In this document: positions 1 through 13,500 of the stretch, in pieces
Layout: each line of letters starts with the position of its first letter
Position numbering within the stretch: the stretch's first letter is position 1
Source of the DNA: Symsagittifera roscoffensis
Taxonomy: Eukaryota > Xenacoelomorpha > Acoela > Convolutidae
DNA length: 64,000 nt
Direction: 5' to 3'
Assembly (NCBI RefSeq): GCF_963678635.1
Contig: NC_087065.1
Location: 47,988,381 to 48,052,380 of the forward strand
Notes under the pieces: generated by a model
The model's input: the letters and a program-made list of their open reading frames with translations, nothing else
The model's database searches: none
Told to the model about the DNA's origin: nothing
Made by a program: the position numbers and the translations under genes

Positions 1-1500
1 ACTCAATTGGGATGATGATGTATAGGTAATTAGTTCCACTAGTGGATGTCTACTCTGGAAACGTTAGATAAGCTCAAGGGTCTAAAGAAGCCGGAAGTCC
101 AATAAAACATCCTAAGTGATGCTTCGGAAAGTACATACGGAGCTTGTGTCCATTCCCGGACATCTTCAGGCCATACCCATGCCAGCTGTACTTCAGTTGC
201 TGCTAAGTCCATGATCCGTGCTCGTTGCTTGAGGGTGAAGCAACATTACCCAGCCCAGAAAAAAAATTGCATGTAGTTCTTGAACAGGGGCACAACAGCG
301 GTTCGCCGTGATGAGCTGTACAGCTCTTGTGTTGGTCCTTTCCCCCGTGGATAAATGGTCTTAAGTAAGTCACGGCTGGCACCAAAAAGTCGAAATCCAT
401 CCCATGACTGGAATTTTGTGCCATGGACATCAGATCCAAACTGCTAGACATCATTCAGACCCTACACATAAACACCAGTACGTATGCTTGGAGCGACTGC
501 ACAATCGCTCTGGTATGGGTGACTTCAACACCTTGCAAGTTCCTAAAATATGTGGCCTATCGAATGGCTAGCTGAATTGTCATCATTAGAAAGCGCCAGT
601 AGTCATCCAGTGAAGCCATGTTCAAAGGCTTACAAGCAGTTGTTCGTCAAGTCCAGGCTAAATGCTTCCCCGAAGAACTCGCGTTCCTCAATCGTAACAA
701 GCCATTCAGTAAGGCATCCAATATACTACAGTTAAACTGTTGTGTTGATGAACACCAGATGTTAAGAGTTGGTGGTCGAACCACAGCTCAGTTTGCCTTA
801 ATGAAGATGCGAAATACCGGTTGAATATCGTATAAATACAACTTAACCCAACTCGATGTTCGACAGTCACGAGAAGTTACTACACGCCGGACAGAATGCA
901 CCGTACTCGACAACGCTTCTGGATCATCGGTGCACGACGGATGACCAGACAAGTGACAGCCGCATGCATCAGGTGTTATCGATAGAATTGTCGAAGTATG
1001 AGCCATTGTTTGGGCGACTACCCTTAGAAAGAGTCAGTATCTCAACTCCCTTCGCATATACCGACATTGATCCGGCAAAATTTCTTACATCCAAAGAAGG
1101 ACAAAAAAAGAAGCTCACCATTGTCATAGTAGTTTTTTGCTTTTCTACAAAAGCTGTTCATTTGGAATTGGTCAACTCGCTGAACATGCCTAAAATCTAT
1201 AAGGAGGATCATAGCGCACTTCTTATGTCCGAAAAATATTTTCTCGGATAACGGGACTAATTTCATCGGCTCCTTGATACTTCATCAAATTCAAGAAGCT
1301 AGGTCAGAAGCGACATGGCCAAGAATGCTTGACACGATAATTGGACGAAAATAACTGCTAGAGCTCCCAACTTCGGAGGGTTATTGGATTATTGGAGGCA
1401 GCAGTAAAATCATTGAGACTGCTACACAAGAAAATAATTGAAAAATCAATAAGTCTGTGCTACGACGAGCTATATACCATCGTATGCTAAACTGAAGGAA
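1..1500 (+). pseudogene. Decayed BEL/Pao-type retrotransposon pol remnant
   Basis: Fragments of a BEL/Pao polyprotein can be read on the + strand in several frames. Near 113-160 is an RNase H-like DASESTYGA stretch. Near 490-545 is the WSD(C/S)TIAL motif of the same domain. At 730-790 is the region before the integrase, with the LRVGGR signature. At 990-1190 is integrase zinc/core sequence with the AVHLELV motif, and at 1243-1270 the DNGTNF motif in a shifted frame. The reading frame changes repeatedly and in-frame stops are present, so no protein can be made. No LTRs were recognised; the element is cut by the window edge and has decayed 3' of about 1500. Family assignment rests on motif order; that it is dead is directly visible. 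Confidence 0.8.
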
Positions 1501-2212
1501 TCATGAACTTTAGGTCATTTACAGTCATTTTTGATGATCCTCGAGACATTTAACAATTTTTGTAATCTCAATTTAAGCACTCCCAATTTATGTAATCTGA
1601 AATTGACAAAGGGATGTTAACGGTGTGCAATTTTTAATCTCTTAATTATTTAGTGATATAAAATGACAATCATTTGACTTCACGTTCACAGTTTACTTAA
1701 ATGGTTGTTTTCTTGTAAATTTACCGTGAAAATATATATCCAAACTGCCAGAACAAATCGAATGCGCATTTGGACCAGTCAGTCTGTCTCCCATCAAATT
1801 TAGCCATCGCGAAGATACAACTGTGATGAGGTGCAATTTTCTCAAAAGCTTCGTTACAATTTGAAACGTTAAAAATTAGTTTGTTATAAGTCTGAAACGT
1901 TTTTGGTAATCAGTTGATATGATCATTCAGAGGGGATTGATGGAACTATTAGTTTGCCTTGCTACGGATATTGGCTCTTTCTGAGTTTTCAGGTTCTTGC
2001 GAGTTTTGCGAAATCTTTAAAGTGTATCACTGCTGTAGGGGGCAATGAAGGATTTGAAGTGAATGGGTTGTAAATTCGTTCTGATCGCAACTTAAAAAAA
2101 AACACATTTTGCTGCATAACTCAAATAATATTTTTTGGCTCATTTTTATTAATTTAGTAGCACATAAATTTTGGAAAAGTGGGATTCATTATTATTTATC
2201 GAAACTGTTTAG
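1501..2212. other. Non-coding DNA before the first visible KMT2 exon
   Basis: AT-rich sequence with no convincing coding frame. It ends in a splice acceptor (pyrimidine-rich stretch, TTTAG at 2208-2212). Either it is an intron of the KMT2 gene or it includes the gene's promoter side; no start codon for KMT2 was found here. Confidence 0.4.
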
Positions 2213-4596
2213 AAAACTGATCCAGATGAAACAAATTTTCCTGCAGAATCTTTTACATTTTTGGACAAGAGTAGCGAGACCTCTAGAAACGAGGAACAAG
2301 AGCAAACAAGCGATTCCCCAACAACAATCAAATCATCTAGAGTCGTCAAAGCCTCGCAAAAACTGAAGGAAGCTACAGAATCTGACCTAATATTTACCCA
2401 AGCCATTGGCGGCAGGATTTCTTCCAAAATTCCAAAATCTATCAGTGCTATTTTAAATGGAAATATAGATAATTTGAATAGTTCAAATGAGTCAGATAAG
2501 GAGCATAAAGTTTCTCGCGCTTCTTTATCGAAGCAAGACGAAGAACTTCTGAAAAGCGGTGACGCGATTGATCTGGTTACTCCAATTTCTAGTGGAAGTA
2601 CAGCTGTTGACAACATTGAAGTTGTCATGAAAATAGAACCAAATTTGGAACTGTCACCTCGACAAACACGCCCAAAGTTCAAAAGGGTTAAAGCTATTAA
2701 ATCGCTAGCGGATACCACTACTAAGGAACCTCAAATTAACGAAAGTTTTGAAGGCCAAGAATCAAATTTTAATGCAAAATTAGATCTCTCCGAGAATATA
2801 ATCACTTCAACGTCCAATGAACTCCTGCTAACAGAAAAGAAGGATGAGGAAGTAGAAACTAACAATGATAGAGAAAATGAAACCATAGTTAGTAGTTCTA
2901 ATATTACCGAAGATTCAAGATTGGCACTCACTGAAATTAAGGTGGAACCTACGACAAGCCCGCCCATGGTAACAGTTGATACTGTAAGAGTCAGAAAGGA
3001 AATCCAGCAAGAGTTGGCTAGATTAGCTATAAAAGAATCGGACTTCCTGAAAACAGTTTTGAGGAGCAATGATAAAGCCACATTAGAAGATCTACTGGGA
3101 AATCCGATAGATTTTAGCGCATGCTCTGAAGAGGCGAAGAGACACTATGTTGAAATTGGAATGTGGCTTACTAAAGAGGATTCCAGAAAACTTTCCTTTT
3201 TCAAGGCAAAGCAAAAAAGTGCACGGGCACCAAATTATAGCCAACGAATGACATCAAGAAAAGCTTTACAAAAGTACAAAAACGCTCAAACCAGGATAAA
3301 TGTCGAGAAAAGTGAACCAAAGACAAAGTGGACAAAAGATGCTAACATTGTAAGCGATGATCTTGACAGTGTTAAACTTGAAGCTGAGAGCTACTCAGAA
3401 ATTGAAGGGTCGAAGCGAATGACACGAGCTAGACTGTTTGGATCTCCCGCGAAAGCTGCCGAGGAGCGTAAAAGTCTCGACATAAACGAATTATATAAGG
3501 AGCAAAAGAAATCAGAGCCTACCAAAAGGCCAAATAAAAGCCTCACAATGACTAGTGCGTCCGCTTTGATCGGAGAAAAACTTGCGAAGAGTATGAAAAG
3601 AAAAGTTAAAGGCGATAAAGTTTCTTCAAAACAGATCTCTTCTCACGCAAAAAATGAAATCTATGATAAAAACCAGAATAAAGTCACGGGCAGTGGTTCG
3701 GAAAAAGTTGAAATTAATGACAATTTTGAAAAAGTGGGATCCGAACCAAGTATAAGCGAAATTATTGCAAAAGATACTGTATTGAAATCCCAGAGTCTAG
3801 ATTGTTTTCTCTCGACATCGCCCATTTTCAGTTCCGGGGACTCACAAGCAAGTTGCGACGGCCAGGAAACGGACCGAGATATATCAGGGGCGAACAAAAA
3901 TATGATTTGTAGAACCAAGCATGTTAGTCGAAATGATGCTCTTTTTGTTGCTCCTGAAGATTTAAGAATACCAAAGTTGAGATTGAGTGCGATTGAAGAC
4001 AAATCGAAGCTTGTCATTGATAGAAGTTTGCCTCCCGATGAAAACGAGGAGTTTACTCCTGGAAATAAATCGGTTCCAATTTCTCAGCCCGAAGTTCAAA
4101 CTGTGCTTATGACTAATGAAGCTCCTCTCGTTCATGACGATGAATCGAATAAAAAGCGAAAAAGAAGCTCAAAAACTCCAACGGAAACCGAAAAACCAGC
4201 AAAATGCGCACCTGTTGAACAAGCTACTGAAAATAAATCACATGCCGAGAGTTGGATTCCTGTTAATCATTCTTATGTGACAGAAAACATAACAGCAAAA
4301 GAATCAGTAGACCTGCGTTTGGCAGAAGATGAAATGACTCGATGGATTTCAAGGATAACTATAGGAGGTATCGGAAACATGGTTGATAGCTTGGGAATTT
4401 CGGAGTTGGAGCTGCGATTTGTGAAATCGGACATGGCTTTGAAATCTCTTGCTGAACCTTGTGGTCTTTGTGATTGCTGTGCTATGGACCTTCAGTGCAA
4501 CGAGTGCGCTCAATGTGTAAATGGGCCGAATGAAAAGCTACCCAAGTGTCCTTTCAAAATGTGTCTTCTGCATGTTGTTATAAGATACCTCAGAGG
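2213..4596 (+). CDS. KMT2A: KMT2 exon 1 (visible): low-complexity N-terminal region and CXXC zinc finger
   Basis: An internal exon, not a first exon: the frame is open back to a TTTAG acceptor at 2212 and has no initiator ATG at its front. About 750 residues are rich in S, E, K and T, with a basic KKRKRSS cluster near 4150 that could be a nuclear localisation signal. The end (about 4457-4563) encodes CGLCDCC, five residues, CNECAQC, ten residues, then C-x4-C, the spacing of a CXXC (unmethylated-CpG binding) finger except for a shortened second loop without the usual KFGG motif. The donor is GTTAGT at 4597; the exon leaves two bases that complete a codon with exon 2. Confidence 0.85.
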
Positions 4597-7500
4597 GTTA
4601 GTAAACGATTTTATGATATTTTATCAAGTAACTAGGAACCTCGTTTTTTTTTAAGAAAAAAGTCAAGAATTTGATAATGCTCATTTTATTTTTGGTGGTT
4701 TGAATTGATCACGTGGTTTGTCTTTTGGGTTTCTTTTATGTGCAATTCAAGTTCATGTGTTAAAAAAAAGGCAAATTACGCTCTCCAATTACGAAAGCAG
4801 AATTGGAGAGAAAAAACGTGGACGGTTTTGAAAGTAGATTTAATTTATGATTCAGGTTCTCAATTCAGGTTTTCAAATAGGAATAATTTAATTGTAAAAA
4901 TGTTAACCAATAATTGTTCTTGAAATTTAAACGTGTAATATATAATTGTTTCTGTTGGCAATTTAATACCTTTTGTTCGAATTTTTTTTTTAAATATAGA
5001 CTAACAGCCCTAACTCTAGGCCTGCCACAATCTGACGTAAATTGCTTTTAATAGTGGCGCGATGTGAAGGCTGTTGATGAAGAAAGAGCTTCGCTCAACA
5101 AGATAGTTTAGTCAAGAGTAAAGGGATCTTTAAAAAGCACAATGGACGATCTTTAGACAGGCGAGCAGCCTAACCCTTTGATTGAGGGTCTGCGATTTAC
5201 ATTATAGAAATTGTAGCAGCTGAAGGAGATTTAAAAACGGAAAACCGATCTTAAGTGCTAGTTTGTTTTTAGCGATGCATCTACCAAATCCAATCTCAGG
5301 GAGTTGTCAAATCTGTGGATATCCAACAGAAAAGCCGAACTATTGGTTCATAATATCTTGTTCCTCAGAAAGTGCATCACTTCAATGGCCGATGCAATGC
5401 CTCCCACGCCTCCCATAACAATACCGAAATCAGTGAAGTCAAAAACAGCAGTTGAGGAAAATAATGTGAAAGATGTGCCAAAAACTCGGGCCAAAACAAC
5501 AAGCTCGAAAGCGAAGACTCAATCATCAACTGGCAATATTTTTGCCCTTCTTGGCCAAAAGTTGGCTAGCTCGCGTAAGCGACCGAATCCCAGTACAAAC
5601 AGCAATATAGAAAGAAGCAATACCAAAATAAGTAGTAAGCGTGCAGTTGAACCCGAAACATCTTGGAAAATTTCCGAACCTCAGCCAGCGCAAGAAGTTG
5701 GAAAAACCTTAATATCAGGAAAAACCAATGAAATGTCACCTGCCTCAAAGGTTATTGTTTTGGAGAACAAAGAACCTGCGGTTTTCGAATCAATTAAGCC
5801 TCTTTTTCTCTCACTTAACGATTTTGATTGCATGTCGGAATTGTCTTCTGTTTCTTCTGAGACGGAATGGATAGCTGTCGAGTTTGCTGAAGAAGAAGTT
5901 GGCGCAACTGATATTGTTGGAAATAAAATTAACCGAGTATTTATCCCTGATCGAGTGAAAGGTAGGTTTATTTACTATTTGAAAAACTTCAAGAAAATGA
6001 TATGACGGTTTGAATTGGATTTAGGGGATGCCCTTTCGTCAAAACATTTCAACTCAAGATATTCTAATTTTGAAGGTGAGCGGGACGCAAAAGATCAAAT
6101 TGTTTACCCACTTACGGCACGCTTTTACGATTGCGATTACAAACGTTATTCAATAAAAAAAAAACGATTTTTTTCAGGCTATGAATTTATGTCAATGAAT
6201 CACTGGATACCTTAATTATAATAAATTCAAATTCAGCGTCTGATTTTGCTCATTTCAGGAAGAGGTTAATTCGATTTCTAGGAATGTATTTGTAAAGCGA
6301 GGGTTCAATCAGGTTAGGCGCTTTTCTTTTTACATTTTGTAACTTTTGAAAAAAAAATTTTGTGTACGATTATAGGACATTTCTTAAGTATTTGTTAAGT
6401 GTTAATGAACATAGTGAAGGCGCTGATTGAGGTCGTTCTCATTTTTACACTAGCGAAGAGTGTCATATTACGGTATCCACTTTTTTCCAACCTAGGTCGC
6501 AAACAAAGGTGCTCATTACTTGGCATTTTCTATATCTAGTAAAATTTAGCTTTATAGCATTATAGTTTTGTATTGTGGCTAGTTCCTGTTGAACAAAACA
6601 CGGGTATTATAAATGTATGGGATTTAGGTTTTAATTATTAGTTTTTTAGACGTTTCTGAAAGTTTTTGCGCTTTTCGAAAATATAATTTTTCTCGAGACC
6701 ACGGATTTTCAAAAAGTGGTACCAAGGGTTATACCGGCTACTCACCTGTGTGCATGGATATTGCGCTGGTCTCTTATTCTCTTTTTACTTCACCGGACGT
6801 TCTATAGCTTTCGGAAAGTTTTCAATGGGTGAAATTTTACTCATTTTTGGATTATTTGTCATTTTCTCGTAAACAAATGTAAAAAACCTTGAGAGATTAA
6901 AAGTTCAACTAAACAAGTTCAGCATCTTCTATGCATATGCTACTACGCCTGGTTTTTTGGATTTTTTTTCTCAAAAATTAACATGCCAAATCCTGAGGCG
7001 AAGGATTTAATGGAAAGAACAGATTTGGTGAATCTTCGTTGCACAATTGGAGTCGCGCGAAATTTTCGAGGAAAAAAATTTTGCTTTAAAAAGGTACAAT
7101 TTTTGAAAGTTTGCTTCTTTGGAACTTTTCGACTTTTCTCAAAAACTACCCCACCGAATGTGAGATAAAAGGCTTATCCGAAAACATTGAAGAGGAGTTT
7201 GCTCTGTGCATAAGCAGAAACTGCGTAAGCTCTATTTTTTCTAGAAAATTTAAGTCTAATTAGAAACTTCTGTGCCGAATTTAAGAGTAAGGGTTCACTT
7301 GAAGGAACGCCAGCTAGGAAATTTGTTTTCATAGCTGCTACACCCTAATTTTAATAGAAAAGCAATGTTGGACTTGCGAATTTTTTTTTGCTTGGAACTT
7401 TTTTTTTCAAAAGCTCTGCCAAATCTGACATTAAGGGTTCTATCCAAAAACATTTTAATGTAATCGAAGAAGAATCTGTGAGGGTATCGCCTGCTCAAAC

Positions 7501-10500
7501 AAGTTGTTCCAACTTGGCAAGGAATCAGTTATAAATATTTGACTTTCTTCATTTTTCCAAAAACGGCCGTGCCAATTCTAAAAAAAAGATATTCATTAAA
7601 GGGATGTATAATCTCCCCTGCACTAGCATATTCTCCATGCTTTTGATAGGAATCAGCTATGGGCTTCGTAAATGTGCAATTTCTGACATTTTGAACATAA
7701 CGCATTACCTTTCGCATCAAAATTTTTTTTAAAAAAATGTTATTCAACAGGTACCTCGAGCTTTAGCTGATTTCCTTATGTTTACCCTTGCGATAAGTAA
7801 GGGTATTGCAACCGGGTACTAGCTTTGGTCTCAGAATGGTCAATATAGCAATGGTAAATTTCAAGAAATTCTCAATTTAGGTACCTTATTTAGGTAGTTA
7901 AGTTGATAATTGGAGTACGTTTGGGGGCAGTAATTTTTTGAAAAAATAATGATTTTTTTCGGATTTGTGGTTTTGGTGACCATTTTGGTCACATAATGGC
8001 AAATTTAGGAATGATAAATTTCAAGACATGCCTCATTTCTTGAAAGTTCACAAAAGTACCTCAACTAGGTAGTTAAGTTAGTAGATGGAGTACGTTTGGG
8101 GCGGTAATTATTTTTTCATAAAAAATTTATTTAAAAAAATGTTGATTTTTTTTGGTTTTGTGGCTTTCGGCCAAGTTTCCGTCCGTTTATTTTCCGTTTT
8201 TTTAAATAGCATTTTTTATTATCTGGTACTAATTTTTATCAACTTAATTTGTAAAGCATGGATTTTATTTTGATTGTAAATTTTTTCTACTTTAATTGAA
8301 AGCTCTGTAATTTGTCATTTTACCACGTCTGATTTGGAATAACTTGGTTTTTTTTGGAATTTTTTTTGCCTAAATGGTTTCGGCAGATTATTCATTGGCT
8401 TAGTCAATTTATATTTTCTAATTTTAACGGCAAAAAATTTCTCTTCGACAAAATCAGGTATTATGAAAATGTTTGGGATTGGATTTTTACTTTCTATTTT
8501 TTGACACTTTCGAATTTTTTTTCTCAAATTTTAAAATGATATAAAAAAACGTCACAATTTGGAAACTAAAAGCATTTAAGCAGATGCATTTGGACGCAAA
8601 ATTTGCAACTCTTGAGAGTACTCTCACTGCACCCATCTAAAAGGTCAGGAATTTCAAATTTTGAGAAAATTTTTAAATTTAAGTTGCGAAAAAAATGAAA
8701 AACCATTGAAACGTCTTTTCTCAAAAAAAACAAAGACTGGAGAAGTCATATGTGGCGGCGCGATTCGCAACCTCCTCGAGTCATCCGACAGCCCCTAACT
8801 AAAGGGTTGGAAATTTTAAAACTTGAGAAAAAAATTTTAAATTTAAGTTTTAGAAAGTTTTTTTTTTGAAAAAATTGCAAAAAGTGTCTTATCTCGAACA
8901 ATTCAAAGAATTGAGCAGTCAAATTTGGAGGCAAGATTCGCAACCACTTAAATATTCTGACAGGCCACCATTATAAGGAAAGGGCTTCAAATTTCAATTA
9001 AAATTTGAAAAAAAAATTATATTTAACTGTGCTGAAAATTGCTTGAAAAAATCACAAAAGACGTCATATCTCCAAAAGTAAAAAGATTTGAATAGTCTTA
9101 TTTGTAGGCGAGATTTACCACCCCCGAGAGGTCTCTGACAGCTTCCAACTTAAGGATTTCAACAAAAAGTTTAATTCAGTAGAAAACTACTTAACCGAAA
9201 TTCAAAAAAGCGTATCAGTGAAAAGAGCGCCTACTCCCGTGTGCCTACATAATCCCCTTGTCTTTACCCTACTGTCTACAGCCTTCAAAAAATTCTTGTG
9301 GGAATGTTTGACCCATATTTTTAGATTTTTTTTCGTTTTATCCAGAACTGCTCTCTCAAACTGAGCATTTGGGTTCAATGGATAGAACGCGTTATGGGAA
9401 GCGCACCTGCATAGCCGCGGCGCCTGAAGTTTTCTTGTTCAAAAAGTTATGGACCCCGGAAAAGTCGACAATTTGGTTTTCGACCATCTTTTGAAACTTT
9501 GACTTTTTCCGAAAACGAAACTCTTGTTGTTGCGTTCGATCAAAACAGCAGATTGTGTGAATTTCTTCTGCTCAAGTAACTACGCCCAAATAATTTTACA
9601 GAAAGGTATGATTTGCAGAACAGTCAAATTTTGATTGTTTGACCATTTTTTGGACTTTTTTTTCGAAAACTACTCTGTCAGTTTTCATTTTCATTCGAGA
9701 ATTTCGGTTTATATTGTATGTAATAGTGTATGTTTAAGCGGCCCCGACCTTCACATTGCAGAAAATTAAGTGATAGATTTCGGAAAGTCAAATTTTTGAA
9801 CTTTTGACCGTTTTTTTTTTAGAATTTTTTTATTTTCATAGAAACTATCCTATCAAATTTGAGATGTGCTCAATTGAAAGAACCGTTTGCGAGACATTTT
9901 CCGACAAAAGCGTCGACTCCTTATTTTTCTCATAGGAAAGTTATATGTATTTGGAAAGATAGCAATTTCTTAACAATTTTCACTCTTCTCTTTTATTTTA
10001 CTGGAAAAGCTACTAAGGTTTCGGGCAAAATCCAATTTTTTGAAGTTATCCATTTCATTCAGCATAAGTAAAATAAATTTAGGAAAAAAAGGACCTTTTT
10101 TACCTTTTGTTTCACCTTTTGACCCGTTTCTCACTACTTTTTGCCTGTTTCTCGCTTGATTGCGAAATGCAGCTTCGCCCCTGTGTTTTGTTTTTGTTTT
10201 CTGAATTTTTTGTAAAGTGGAAAAGCTCAAGTTTTGTTGTGAAAGCTCAATGCAAGTAAGGCAAATAACGCTTTCGAATAACGAGTTAATGGGCGCAAAA
10301 AAGGCGAATGACTTCTAGTTTCAAAAATGGTTTGTTATTTTGAATTCCCAGTGGAATAAAAATTATCTTTTCATTTAGTTTCACACTTGAGAATGAAGTC
10401 TTGAAATCAAACTAGTCGCCCTTTTACTACTTTGAATACATGAGTCTAAAATCTTATTTCATTTTTAGGCACTATGAAATCGTGTGCCAATGGAACTCCC

Positions 10501-13500
10501 GGACATGGCAACAGGAACCCAAGAATGACATTAAGGTCATCAACCGATTCGGCCCTTCAACTGGCCTTTCCGGGGTATGATTCCGCATCTTCCCCTGGCA
10601 GGTCGTCTGGCGAAGGAAGTCCTCCTGATTCACCAGACGAGAAGTACTGGAGCTTTGCAGCTGCAGCGGCGTCTATAAATTACGAAAAGAGTGACCTGAA
10701 AGTGTCAGTTGAGATTCCTGACTACCATTACAATGATAGAATGTACCTTCACAAACATGGATTGCCAATCATTGGTAAGCATATATATAATTTTTGATCC
10801 AAATAACACCTGGTAGAAACGTTAGTGAATGCAACAAATTTTCACGTATTGTTTCGACCACTTCACGTCGTGGTAAGGAACAAGGGTGCTTGAATTTAAA
10901 TAAACGTACAATTTTTTTAAAATTAGTTCACGCCAAAGGCAATCTTTTGCGGTATGACTTTTGATGTTTTAAAAGTCACGAACGTAGTAAATGCTCTTTT
11001 ATAGACCTTGGTGATTTTTTTGTTTGTTTTTTTTATTTCAGGAAAAATCTTGAAATTTTTTGACGCTATAACTCGATTTTTCGGGGCTTGTCCTAAAATT
11101 TCTTTTTAAGCTAACTTTATTATAAGTGTAAAAGTTACAAAAAAACGTGATCAACTTCAGTTTCGAAAGTGGACTTTGTTTTTAGATTTCCTATGGAATA
11201 AAAAATTTTCTATTGATCCAGTTTTCTCTATTTGGGTTTTTTAAATCAAAAATGTCTGAGATTAAGTTTTAATTGAAATTCAAAGAGCTTTAAAGCCAAC
11301 TACCTTCTTCTTTGCAATTCGGATAAAAACAAGTTAGTAAGTTTTTTTTCTGGTTTCTTGATGTGTTTAAAAAGTGCAGTTTGGCCTCTATTTTTACTCG
11401 AAATTTCATTTCAGGAACAGCCCAGTTGCCAGTGGCTTCGGTCTGTCTGATATGCTCCAGTGGGGGTCAAGAACCTCTTCTATATTGCTCAATTTGCTGC
11501 GACCCTTTCCACGTATTCTGCATAGACAGAAAATATCGACCGGTGTCCCATGACAAGGCGTGGAACTGGGTGTGCAGAAGCTGTTTCTCGTGTAGGGTCT
11601 GCGGCCAGGGAACCCAGCTGGTCGAATGTTTCGTATGTCAGACACATTACCACCTGTCTTGTTTATCACAGAAGGAAGGTGACCGCAGAATAGTCTCCTC
11701 AAACTGGAAATGCCCACAGTATGTTTGAATTAACTTGGCAACTAGCTGGATTGTCTCCATGAATCATTCGGCTTGCAAAAAGTAGACTGTATTGAGCAAG
11801 CGGCAAGCTATTCACAAAATGACTTTTGAACAATTTGAGTCAATCCACATCGTGATTTCTAAAGTTTTCTCCAAGCAAGCTAATAATTCCAAGCAAAAAC
11901 ATAGGCAAGCTAGAAGAGTTTTTCTAGGCAAGCCATCAAGCAATAAAACTTAAAATTATTTCGAGTTCTCTCATAGTGCGAATTGGTTGGCGAAACATTC
12001 AAGCGATTAAACTTTGAAATATTTCTTTCAATGAGCGAATTTATTTGAGAAAGTTATTCTAAGCAAGCTATTCAGGTCATGAAACATTGCAAATTACTTG
12101 CATTTCATGTTATTTCATAAAGTGAATCAGTTAGCGGAAAGTTTAACTTGATCGAGGCAAGTTGCTCAAGCGATGAAACTTGGAAAATTTCAATTATTTC
12201 ATAGAGTGAATCGGTTTGCAAAAAGTTCAAGTTTTCCTGAGCAAGCTATCAAAGCGATGAAACTTCTGATATATAGAAAATGTTTTCATAGCTTGGATTG
12301 CTTAGCAAAAAATTCAGTTATTCAAGCGAGTTATTGAAGCAATGAAGCTTCGAAATCTAGAACATTCTTGGCCTTCTCTTTAACGCGGACTTCAAGAATT
12401 TTCTTAAACATCGCGCTCGACGAAAATAAAACGTAGCGGCTGTCTATGCAGAGTCAATAGCGCACTCCCGCTTTCATTTAATATTTGAGATGAGTTTGGG
12501 GAATCATTGAAAGTTTAAAGAATGTCCGTTGCTTTCTTACTTTCGAAATTTATTCTTAACTACTATATCGGAACATAAAGACGAAACGAAGCGTAAAAGT
12601 TAGATTTGTTCTGTCCTAATTTATTTAGATGCCTGAGATGTGAGTCGTGTTACGGCTTTCCGGAAACCCAAATTGAAATGAACGGTGTCTCACACAATCT
12701 CTGTAAGTCCTGTTACAAGAAAATCCAGCAGGGTCAGTACTGTCACCTTTGTCTTCAAGTATTCGCAACCCCTCTTTTTTCGTTGATTGAAAACCAGCCG
12801 GGCAGTTCGACGACAGATGATGAAACAGAATCGAGGACGACGGTGTCGAGTAGTGATTTTGATGAACCGAGTGGTCTGATTGACGATTGTGGCGTGCTGC
12901 AAGATCAGTTGGATCCGAACTTTGAATACATCAAGTGCAACAGCTGCTATAAGTAAGTTCATTGTCAATAAGTGCGCCTCGATGATAGGTTTGTGAAAAA
13001 AAAAACAGCTTCAAACTGGGATTTTTCTAGCTAGTCGCGGGTCCATAGTTTTTTTATGAAGTACGTCTGTGTTGATTCGATAGAAAATCTAGATGCCTTA
13101 GCGTGCTATCAAGTGTCCTTGAACGCAGTGAAGTGAATTATATAGGTAGAGATTTTTTCGATTTCAGATAAAAAGTGAAATTTTTTTCACGCTGAAGATT
13201 GATTTTTTTGCGGTTTTTTTATTCTTTTTTTAAACATTTGCGAGAGCAAGTGTCTTGTAATCGTGAACTAGACTTTCCCCATGAACTTTTTCCATGAACA
13301 ACTTTTTTTTACAAGTCTTACCTGCTTTGCTTCTCATATTTGCTGTATTATTGAACAGATCTTTATAAGTGAGGTCCGTTCCCACTTGGCATAGAGGTAA
13401 ACCCGTCGCCTGTGCATCCTAAGGCGAGGGGTACGAGTCCCGAGTGGACATTTTTTTTCTGTAAGTATCGTTGGTCTGCTCAAATTTTGTCTGCTTAGCT

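Larger units (their letters stand above)
6076..10468 (+). other. KMT2 intron 3, filled with degenerate tandem repeats
   Basis: 4.4-kb intron from GTGAGC to ATTTTTAG. Four repeat blocks, listed separately, occupy most of it. No coding frame or RNA gene was found. Around 6450-6640 lies a copy of the dispersed head sequence with the phrase CCAACCTAGGTCGCAAAC, also seen near 13730 and 52200. Confidence 0.7.

Noticed and set aside
1042-1266. Frames on the - strand in the BEL/Pao remnant
   Set aside because: The + strand shows RNase H and integrase motifs in the right order; the - strand frames are shadows.
2209-4017. Antisense frames opposite KMT2 exon 1 (169, 116 and 118 codons)
   Set aside because: Shadows of the S/E/K-rich coding strand.
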